In this document: positions 57,580 to 64,000 of the stretch, one piece after another
Numbering within the stretch: the first letter of the stretch is position 1
Layout of the letters: each line of letters starts with the position of its first letter
DNA from: a delta proteobacterium NaphS2
Lineage (GTDB): Bacteria; Desulfobacterota; DSM-4660; Desulfatiglandales; Desulfatiglandaceae
Direction: 5' to 3'
DNA length: 64,000 nt
Assembly: GCA_000179315.1 (NCBI GenBank)
Contig: ADZZ01000176.1
Location: forward strand, 1 to 64,000
Made by a program: the position numbers and the translations under genes
Notes under the pieces: model-generated
Told to the model about the DNA's origin: nothing
The model's input: only the letters and a program-made list of their open reading frames with translations
Database searches by the model: none

Positions 57580-59076
57580 ATGGATATGTCGTATCTGGTT
57601 CACATTGTATTGTTCCCTGTTCTGCTGCTTGTTTCCCTGGGCGGATGCGCCCTTGGTCCCGATTATACGCGCCCCGATGTGGCGGCGCCGGACAGCTGGG
57701 ACGACTGGCACAGCGGCGATGACGCGCTGCACGCAAAAATCGGTTCCGGCCCCTTGCACACCGAATGGTGGAAGGACTATCATGATCCGGTGCTTGACGA
57801 TCTGGTTGCGCGGGCACTCGGCGCAAGCCCGGATATTGAAACCGCGGCGCTGCGGTTTGTCCAGGCGCGGATTCAGATGCAGGTCACCTCCAGCCGACAG
57901 TTTCCCGAACTGAAAGCCACGGGATCGGCAACGTATAACCGGCTGAGCGAACATGGCACCGCCACCCGTCTCTATGATGAGATCGGCGACGAGATCGGGT
58001 TTGACAAGGATATAGTGGTTGATATCCTGAGTGATCCTTTTGCCTGGTATCAGGGAGGGCTTGATTTTTCCTGGGAAATCGATTTCTGGGGCCATGTGGC
58101 GAGAAACGTCGAGGCGGCCGGGGCCGGAGCGGCTGAACAGGCGGCCATGCTGGAGGTGGCCCGCTTAAGTGTTATCGGTGATCTGGTAAACGCATACTGG
58201 AGCCTGCGACGTGTCCAGCGGCAAATTCAGCTGAGCCGTGAGGATATCCGGGTTGTTGAAGAACGCCTGGCCATACAACAGGCCCAGGCAAGCGGAGGAC
58301 TGATCAATCACGGCGAGATAGCGGATCAAAAAGCCGGACTGGCCGCCATTCAGGCGGGGCTTCCGGCTTTGCAGGCCGGGGAAAGCAGGGATATGAACCG
58401 GATTCTGCTGCTTGTCGGCGAACATCCCGGTGCGCTGCAGGATCTGTTAAAGGCGCGGGGCCGGGAATCGGATAAGGTTCAGGAGGACAATCTGCCGGCG
58501 CTGAACATGGGCCTCCCCTCAACCGTTGCCCTGCGGCGCCCGGATGTACGGGCAGCCGAGGCCAGACTGCATCAGGCCACCGCAAAAATCGGCGTTGCCC
58601 GGGCGGAGCTGTATCCCGGCATCACCCTTGGTGCGTCACTGGGGCTCGATTCCTATCAGGGAAAGGATTTTGTTGACTGGGGCAGCCGTGTCTGGTCCAT
58701 CGGCCCCAGCCTGTCCCTGCCGCTTTTTAACCATGGCCGGTTGAAGAATACGGTTCTGCTGAGGGAAAAGGCGCAGCAGGAGGCGGCCATTGCCTTCCAT
58801 CAGACCGTACTCGGCGCCTGGCATGAAATCGATGACGGCTTAAGCCGATATGAGGCCGCCCGGCAGGCGCTCATCAAACAGCAAAAGCGCATGCACAATG
58901 CCCGGGAAGCCTGCACGCTCCTGAATGCCCGCTTCCGGGGCGGAAACGGCAGCTATCTGTCGGTTCTTGACGGCAGACGAAATGTACTGAGGGCAGAGCG
59001 CGATCTGGCTGAGAGCAGGGAAAACCTGTGTACCGCCTTTGCCGCGGTTAATATGGCTATCGGGAATGCACCGTAA
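57580..59076 (+). CDS. Outer membrane efflux channel lipoprotein (NodT family) of the Ybh operon
   Basis: A 498-residue protein with a lipoprotein signal ending LVSLGGCALGPDYTRPDVA, again with the PDYTRP motif. Two outer membrane efflux repeats follow (about residues 70-275 and 300-490). It starts 5 nt after the second permease. E. coli ybhGFSR lacks its own channel gene and relies on TolC, so here the exporter carries a complete channel in the operon. Confidence 0.92.
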   Translation: MDMSYLVHIVLFPVLLLVSLGGCALGPDYTRPDVAAPDSWDDWHSGDDALHAKIGSGPLHTEWWKDYHDPVLDDLVARALGASPDIETAALRFVQARIQMQVTSSRQFPELKATGSATYNRLSEHGTATRLYDEIGDEIGFDKDIVVDILSDPFAWYQGGLDFSWEIDFWGHVARNVEAAGAGAAEQAAMLEVARLSVIGDLVNAYWSLRRVQRQIQLSREDIRVVEERLAIQQAQASGGLINHGEIADQKAGLAAIQAGLPALQAGESRDMNRILLLVGEHPGALQDLLKARGRESDKVQEDNLPALNMGLPSTVALRRPDVRAAEARLHQATAKIGVARAELYPGITLGASLGLDSYQGKDFVDWGSRVWSIGPSLSLPLFNHGRLKNTVLLREKAQQEAAIAFHQTVLGAWHEIDDGLSRYEAARQALIKQQKRMHNAREACTLLNARFRGGNGSYLSVLDGRRNVLRAERDLAESRENLCTAFAAVNMAIGNAP

Positions 59077-59099
59077 GTTGTTTCATTACAATCTTGGTC

Positions 59100-59225
59100 G
59101 GTTGGGGCAACGGTTGCGCGAGAAAGCGGAACATGACCCTGGACGGCAACACCTTCAGGGACGGTCACAACGCGGACAAAGAGTATTTCGTGGGCAGCCC
59201 CATGGCGGGCCCGGGCTTCATTTTC
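59100..59225 (+). pseudogene. C-terminal remnant of an LpxR (lipid A deacylase)-like gene
   Basis: One frame free of stops reads GWGNGCARKRNMTLDGNTFR and then [22 protein letters not shown]. The LDGNTFRD-x-H-x-x-DK core resembles the late barrel part of the LpxR/DUF2219 family of lipid A 3'-O-deacylases. Both ends are lost: no start region lies upstream (the channel gene ends at 59076), and the sequence runs into the activator repeat at about 59231. The antisense of this remnant encodes the last residues of sigma-54 activator copy B. The family call rests on a short match. Confidence 0.45.
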
Positions 59226-60790
59226 CTCGATTTATTTTGTTTGACTTTTCCGTAAGCGATACCCAGCCGTTTCATCCGCCCCCGCAGGGTGCTCGGATGC
59301 AGTCCGAGGATATGCGCGGCCCCGTCCTTACCTTCCACTTTTCCCCCGGTGCGGGCCAGGGCCTTATGAATGTGGTTTCTCATGGCCTGGTCCAAAGGCA
59401 AAATGTCACGGTTGTCTTCCCCATGAACCCCGAATCGGTCCGTGTCCGTGAAAGAAGGTAATGGCATGGGATCCAGACGCAGGGGACCTTCACCGCCCGC
59501 AATCTGGTTTTGGATGAGCGCCCTTTCCACCAGATTCTCCAATTCCCTCACGTTTCCCGGCCAGTGATACGCCTGTAAGCGGTCCAGTAATCCACGATCC
59601 AATGCCGGCAGAGAATGGATTTTGAGTTCCCTTGATTTACGTTCCATGAAATGGGCGGCCAAGGCCGGTATGTCTTCTTTCCGGTGACGAAGCGGTGGAA
59701 TCGTGATGGGGAATACGTTGAGCCGGAACCACAGATCTTCACGAAACCTGCCCGATCGAACCATTTCTTCCATGTTCCGGTGGGTGGCACTAACGATGCG
59801 TACGTCCACCGGGATAGATTCGGTCCCTCCCACCCTTTCGATTTCATGCTGCTGGAGCACCCGAAGCAGTCTCACCTGAGCTGCAAGAGGCAGATCTCCA
59901 ATCTCGTCCAGGAAAATGGTCCCGGTATGGGCCCTTTCAAAACGGCCCCGCTTTCTGGATATGGCGCCGGTAAAGGCCCCCTTTTCATGCCCGAACAATT
60001 CGCTGTCGATCAGTCCTTCAGGGATGGCGCCGCAGTTCACTTTGATGAAGGGCTTGTTTTGACGCGGGGAGGAATAGTGAATGGCGTTGGCAAAGACTTC
60101 CTTGCCCACCCCGGTCTCGCCCACGAGCAGGACCGGATTGTTCAGGAGAGCCACCTGTCGTACCGCTTCGGTCACCTCCTTGAGACCGAAATCCGCGCCG
60201 ATAATGGTGTCGCCGGTCATCTCCAGGATTTGTCGGTGAAGATAGCGATTGTCGTCGGACACCATATCCCGAAGCCGAAGGATCTCCTGGTGTTGAAGGA
60301 GATTGGATATGGCTATGGCAAAAGGTTCATGGAGCAAGGAAATCAATTTCCCATGGAATTCAGTGTAGCGACCTTTGCCTTCCACGAACAGACACAGTAT
60401 CCCCAGCCGTTTCCCGTCAAGCGCCAGATCCATGATGAGAAGCGATGAATCTGTCGGCAAAAATATGGACAGGAGCCGTTGCACGGGAGGTTCCTCTTTA
60501 TCCAGATCATTGATAATGGTTATCCTGGGCGCCTGGGTCCATTTTTCTTTCATCCAGTGCCAGGACTTTCTGGGCACGGGAACGGTGTCGTCCGGTTTTT
60601 GCAAATAAAAAGGCCAGTTGGAAGCAAGTATCCTGCCGAGGTTCAGTTCCGGATCGTATAGAGCGAAAAACATACCGGAGACCGGCATGTACCCCTTCAA
60701 ATAATCCATGCACCGCTTCTTTGCGGTCTCGATGTTCAAGCTGCTGAAAATGCTCAATGTTGCCTGGCGAAAAAACGTGTTTTTGTCCAT
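59165..60790 (-). CDS. Sigma-54-dependent transcriptional activator, copy B
   Basis: A 541-residue product from ATG 60790 ([19 protein letters not shown]), 49 nt after the RND pump gene's stop region on the same strand. GAF-like sensor, AAA+ domain ([36 protein letters not shown]) and Fis-type HTH are as in copy A, with an identical ATPase core. The sensor halves differ by scattered substitutions (for example [20 protein letters not shown] against [20 protein letters not shown]). The C-terminus is longer: after [10 protein letters not shown] it continues [17 protein letters not shown], encoded by antisense of the LpxR-like remnant. It probably regulates a sigma-54 promoter near the RND operon; no convincing -24/-12 site was found inside the window. 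Confidence 0.9.
   Translation of the reverse strand: MDKNTFFRQATLSIFSSLNIETAKKRCMDYLKGYMPVSGMFFALYDPELNLGRILASNWPFYLQKPDDTVPVPRKSWHWMKEKWTQAPRITIINDLDKEEPPVQRLLSIFLPTDSSLLIMDLALDGKRLGILCLFVEGKGRYTEFHGKLISLLHEPFAIAISNLLQHQEILRLRDMVSDDNRYLHRQILEMTGDTIIGADFGLKEVTEAVRQVALLNNPVLLVGETGVGKEVFANAIHYSSPRQNKPFIKVNCGAIPEGLIDSELFGHEKGAFTGAISRKRGRFERAHTGTIFLDEIGDLPLAAQVRLLRVLQQHEIERVGGTESIPVDVRIVSATHRNMEEMVRSGRFREDLWFRLNVFPITIPPLRHRKEDIPALAAHFMERKSRELKIHSLPALDRGLLDRLQAYHWPGNVRELENLVERALIQNQIAGGEGPLRLDPMPLPSFTDTDRFGVHGEDNRDILPLDQAMRNHIHKALARTGGKVEGKDGAAHILGLHPSTLRGRMKRLGIAYGKVKQNKSRKMKPGPAMGLPTKYSLSAL
59231..60783 (-). repeat. Long direct repeat, copy B (paired with 20741-22293)
   Basis: Collinear with 20741-22293, same strand, no insertions or deletions. 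The central 59355-60079 has no difference from copy A. The boundary at 59231 coincides with the junction to the LpxR-like remnant, while the other end falls at the start codon of the gene. Confidence 0.93.
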
Positions 60791-60849
60791 AACCAAGATT
60801 GATTACTTTTTTATAGAATAATACATGCATGGGCCCACCAGATCCGCAA

Positions 60850-63800
60850 CTACCTCGTTTGAGGCGCTTTGATCCGATAAAAAACGGTATAGAGTAGCGG
60901 CACCACCACCATGGTCAAAATCGTGCCAAAGGCGAGTCCAAACATGATGGTGACAGCCATTGATACCCAAAACACATCCTGCAGAAGCGGCGCCATGCCG
61001 AATACGGTCGTTGCGGCGGCGTTGAGCACCGGCCTGAGCCGGGCGACGGCGGCCTCCACCACCGCCGTATATGGCTTCATTCCATTTTTCAGGTTGAGGT
61101 TCAGCTGATCCAGCAGAATAATGGAGTTCTTGATCATCATTCCGGACAGGCTCATGGCTCCCGTGACGGCCATGAAGCCGAACGGCTGGCCTGTGAGCAG
61201 CAGTCCCGAGGTGATGCCGATAAAGGCAAAAGGAACGGTCAGCATGATAATAATCGGCGGCCGAAACGCATTGAACAGTATAACGATAACAAGCGTCATC
61301 GTGATCAGGGTTGGAACGGCGCCGGGCACAAGACCGTGGAGAGCCCGGCTGGAACTGTCGTGTTCTCCGTCCCACTCCAGTTTGTAGCCGGACGGCAATT
61401 CGATTTTATTGAAATCGGCGAGGACGCTGTCGCGCAAGGTCGGCAAGGTGACGCCCTTGGGGGAGCATTGTACCGTGATGGCCCGACGGCGGTCCCAGCG
61501 CCAGATAATCGGGTCTTCCCAGGCCACATGCACGTCTTTGGTCACCTGGGCCAGAGGCACGCTTTCGATGGAAAGGCTCGGCGTCACCTGTAACTGTCCC
61601 AGATGTTCCGCCACGGAGCGGCGCTCTTCCTCCCGGTACCTTAATATCAGCGGAATCAAATCGTCTCCTTCCCGGAACTGGCCCACGACCAGCCCGTCAA
61701 AGGCCTGTTTGGTTGCATCCGCCAAATCCTGGCGGGAAACACCGGTCCATCTTCCCTTGTTCTGATCATATACGGGTACGATCTTCTTGACCGGGTGACG
61801 CCAATTGGTGCGGATCTCCTTGGCATAAGGACTTGCTTCCAGGATGGCCATCCCCTTTTGGGCCAGGGAACGGAGAACGGCCGGATCGGCCTCTGCCGGC
61901 CCGCTGAAACGGGCCTCGAACTTCCAGTCGTCCGACGGTCCCACACCGTATCGCCGCACCCGGGTAAGGGCATGAGGATAATTTTCTTCCAGCCAGGGCT
62001 CCATGTCCTTCATCACGTCACCGACCCCTTCCAGGCTTTTTGTGTTGACAATGATCTGAGCGTAGGAGGGATAGGGCAGCTCCGGACTGACCGGCAAATA
62101 AAAGCGCGGCGGACCTTCCCCGATGAAGGAACTGATGTTTTCAACCTGCGGAAGTTTCAGCAGCCGGCTTTCGATGCCCTTCAGGTCCGTCGCGGTTTTT
62201 TGGATGGTGGTCCCCTCCGGTTCCCAAAAGTCGATCATGACTTGCTCCCGGGACGAGTCGGGAAAAAACATGATCGGCACCCGGTCGAAGCCGGCGATGG
62301 AAGCCAGAAGAATGAGCACCATTCCTCCCAAAAAGAACACCCGGAAACGGATCGCCTTGTGCAAAAAGGTCCGGAACAGCCGGTAAAAACGCCCCCCGTA
62401 GGCATCTTCGCTTGTAGTTGTTTTCCTGGGGTCGGGAAGCAGGCTCATGCACATGAGAGGGGTGATCGTCTGGGATAAGAGCCAACTCAGCGACAGGGAA
62501 ATGGTTACGACTATGAACACGCTGCCGCCAATTTCACCCCCGGCCGTTTTTGAAAAAAAGACGGGAAAAAAAGCCATGCAGGCCGCCACGGTGGCCCCCA
62601 AAAGGGCCCAGGCCGGCATTGAAGCGGACTCTATGGCCGCGCGAGCGCGCTCCATGCCCTGCTCGCGGCGTACAATGAACCCATCCACAACCACAATGGC
62701 ATTGTCCACCATCATTCCCATGGCCACGACCAGGGAGCCAAGGGAAATCCGGTGCAAGTCGATTCCCCCCATCCACATGACGGTAAAAGTCCCCAGGATG
62801 GACAGGACCAATCCGCTCACACCGACAATCAGACCCGCGCGCCAGCCCATGCTGATCGTCAGTATCAGAAGAACGATCAACACCGACTCGCCAAGGTTGA
62901 TCAAAAAGCCGTGGATGGACTCCTCCACCCTGTCGGCCTGCCAGGCGAACCGGGTCACCTCGATCCCCGCGGGCAACTTGGCGGAAACTTCTTTCAGGCG
63001 GCTGTCAATGGCCCGACCCACGTCGACCACATTGGCGCCGCTAACCGGGGCAAGGGCCAGCATCAGCGCCGGACTGCCGTTGAACCGCATCATGTTGCGG
63101 GGCGGGTCGGCATAACCGGACCTGACGGTGGCGATGTCTCCCAAGCGAATCAACTCGTCTTTTCCCTGCGGATTCAGCCGGCCCGGACTGAAGACGATAT
63201 TGCGGATGTCATCCGGCGACTGGAAGGCGCCCGTGGGGGCGATTCGCAGGCGGTTCGGCCCGATATCCAGGTTGCCGGCATCCACCACCTTGTTTTGCAG
63301 CTGCAGGGTTTTCCCGATTTCCTCTTTGATTATATCCAGTTGCGTCAATTGCGATTCGGCGACCTCAACATATATCCGCTTCTCCCGCACACCCCATAAA
63401 TCCACCCGCGCCACGCCGTCGACCAGTTTGAGTTCCTTGCGCAGGTTTTTTGCGCAACTTTCAAGTTCTGCGGCAGTGAAGCCCTCTCCGGAAATGGCAA
63501 GCAGGAAACCGAACACATACCCGAAATCGTCCGTGATCTGCGGCGTGGCCGCTCCCGGCGGCAGCGTGGCCGCCACGTCCCGGATTTTTTTGCGCATCGC
63601 GTCCCAGATCTGGGGAAGGCGATGAGCCCAGTATTCCTCTTTGATGTCGACTTTTATGATGGCAAGGCCGGGTCTTGAAATAGAATAGATGTTATCGATT
63701 TCTTCCATTTCCTGAAGCTTGGTTTCAATGCGGTCAACCACCTCCATCTCCACTTCTTCGGCCGAGGCGCCGGGATAGGGCACCGAGATTACCGCCGTCT

Positions 63801-63927
63801 TTATCGTGAATTCGGGATCCTCCAGCCAGCCCATGTTGAGATAGCTCATGATTCCGCCAAGCAACAGCAGCGCGGCGACAAGAAGGGTAATGGGCTTTCT
63901 CTTTATTGCGATCTCGGGAAGAGTCAT
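60850..63927 (-). CDS. RND-family efflux transporter permease, second system
   Basis: A 1025-residue protein with a clear RND plan. It begins MTLPEIAIKRKPITLLVAALLLLGGIMSYL and has VISVPYPGASAEEVEMEVV, a first set of helices (VLIVLLILTISMGWRAGL), MGMMVDNAIVVVDGFIVRR and the second half (MTLVIVILFNAFRPPIIIML, SLSGMMIKNSIILLDQLNLNL). The fourth-helix relay has one Asp and an Asn (VDNAIVVVD) rather than the Asp-Asp pair of AcrB; the matching Lys (IKNS) is present. This places it in a different RND branch from the pump at 15179. AAGGAGCG precedes the ATG. Confidence 0.92.
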   Translation of the reverse strand: MTLPEIAIKRKPITLLVAALLLLGGIMSYLNMGWLEDPEFTIKTAVISVPYPGASAEEVEMEVVDRIETKLQEMEEIDNIYSISRPGLAIIKVDIKEEYWAHRLPQIWDAMRKKIRDVAATLPPGAATPQITDDFGYVFGFLLAISGEGFTAAELESCAKNLRKELKLVDGVARVDLWGVREKRIYVEVAESQLTQLDIIKEEIGKTLQLQNKVVDAGNLDIGPNRLRIAPTGAFQSPDDIRNIVFSPGRLNPQGKDELIRLGDIATVRSGYADPPRNMMRFNGSPALMLALAPVSGANVVDVGRAIDSRLKEVSAKLPAGIEVTRFAWQADRVEESIHGFLINLGESVLIVLLILTISMGWRAGLIVGVSGLVLSILGTFTVMWMGGIDLHRISLGSLVVAMGMMVDNAIVVVDGFIVRREQGMERARAAIESASMPAWALLGATVAACMAFFPVFFSKTAGGEIGGSVFIVVTISLSLSWLLSQTITPLMCMSLLPDPRKTTTSEDAYGGRFYRLFRTFLHKAIRFRVFFLGGMVLILLASIAGFDRVPIMFFPDSSREQVMIDFWEPEGTTIQKTATDLKGIESRLLKLPQVENISSFIGEGPPRFYLPVSPELPYPSYAQIIVNTKSLEGVGDVMKDMEPWLEENYPHALTRVRRYGVGPSDDWKFEARFSGPAEADPAVLRSLAQKGMAILEASPYAKEIRTNWRHPVKKIVPVYDQNKGRWTGVSRQDLADATKQAFDGLVVGQFREGDDLIPLILRYREEERRSVAEHLGQLQVTPSLSIESVPLAQVTKDVHVAWEDPIIWRWDRRRAITVQCSPKGVTLPTLRDSVLADFNKIELPSGYKLEWDGEHDSSSRALHGLVPGAVPTLITMTLVIVILFNAFRPPIIIMLTVPFAFIGITSGLLLTGQPFGFMAVTGAMSLSGMMIKNSIILLDQLNLNLKNGMKPYTAVVEAAVARLRPVLNAAATTVFGMAPLLQDVFWVSMAVTIMFGLAFGTILTMVVVPLLYTVFYRIKAPQTR

Positions 63928-63937
63928 GTTCGCTCCT

Positions 63938-64000
63938 TCAATTTGTCGAGAATTTTGCAGACCGCAGGATTCGAACGGATTGGCCCTCGCTAAGGGAGTT
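63938..64000 (-). CDS. RND periplasmic adaptor, C-terminal end only
   Basis: The last 20 codons of a minus-strand frame reading NSLSEGQSVRILRSAKFSTN before the TGA at 63940-63938. The SLSEGQSVRIL pattern is typical of the end of RND adaptor proteins, and the gene would end 10 nt before the pump start. The rest is outside the window. Confidence 0.6.
   Translation of the reverse strand, partial: NSLSEGQSVRILRSAKFSTN

Noticed and set aside
1-64000. tRNA, rRNA, CRISPR array, prophage or restriction-modification genes
   Set aside because: None could be recognised on either strand by reading.

Overview
The window looks like a chromosomal segment of an anaerobic deltaproteobacterium (Desulfobacterota, probably a Desulfobacterales-type sulfate reducer). 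This is inferred from gene content: acetone-carboxylase/hydantoinase-type genes, two molybdopterin enzymes of the acetylene hydratase/thiosulfate reductase superfamily, several Gram-negative efflux systems and many TetR regulators. No rRNA, tRNA, CRISPR array, integrase or transposase was seen. No species call is possible from the sequence alone.

Layout. (1) 1-3.95 kb, minus strand: an operon tetR - hydantoinase A - acetone-carboxylase-gamma-like zinc-ribbon protein - UroD-type protein (cut by the left edge), with a perfect 14-bp-arm palindrome at the tetR promoter. (2) 3.9-13 kb: a sulfotransferase pseudogene broken by a 5-bp duplication, then housekeeping or conserved genes (Tim44-like, VOC, RdgC with a companion, DciA-like, TrmN6-like, DUF1015, MtaD-type deaminase, M23 peptidase, DUF1858-like protein). 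(3) 13-20.7 kb: TetR plus a complete RND tripartite pump, with the same operator in front of tetR and in front of the pump operon. (4) 20.7-22.3 kb: sigma-54 activator copy A, nearly identical to copy B at 59.2-60.8 kb. (5) 22.6-43.6 kb: a membrane histidine kinase with a degenerate ATPase domain, then a large lipid locus. (6) 43.7-51.4 kb: two molybdenum enzyme operons facing each other, with an Fe-S subunit, an alpha/beta hydrolase, a pirin and a quinone-reductase-like protein. (7) 51.7-59.1 kb: a CecR-type regulator divergent from a YbhG-F-S-R ABC exporter operon with its own outer membrane factor. (8) 59.1-64 kb: an LpxR-like gene remnant, sigma-54 activator copy B, a second RND pump and the 3' end of its adaptor gene.

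The most notable content is the lipid locus at 24-43.6 kb. It holds all the elements of a Caulobacter-type ceramide pathway: serine palmitoyltransferase-like enzyme, a dedicated acyl carrier protein, an acyl-AMP ligase, a CerR-like reductase and a GNAT-type acyltransferase resembling bacterial ceramide synthase. Beside these lie unusual head-group candidates: a CDP-alcohol phosphotransferase with an extra N-terminal domain, a diacylglycerol/ceramide-kinase-like protein, a Tam41-like nucleotidyltransferase, two MobA/LicC-like nucleotidyltransferases, a TagF-like glycerophosphotransferase and a radical SAM enzyme. Export candidates are an MsbA-like ABC transporter, an LptG-like and an LptF-like permease bracketing the cluster, and a duplicated beta-barrel. 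My reading is a sphingolipid synthesis, decoration and outer-membrane delivery system. The core calls rest on recognisable motifs; the lipid structure and transport route are inference.

Regulation appears mostly local: three TetR genes each sit beside a palindrome that fits an operator, and two sigma-54 activators share a 725-bp tract with no differences, suggesting recent duplication or gene conversion.
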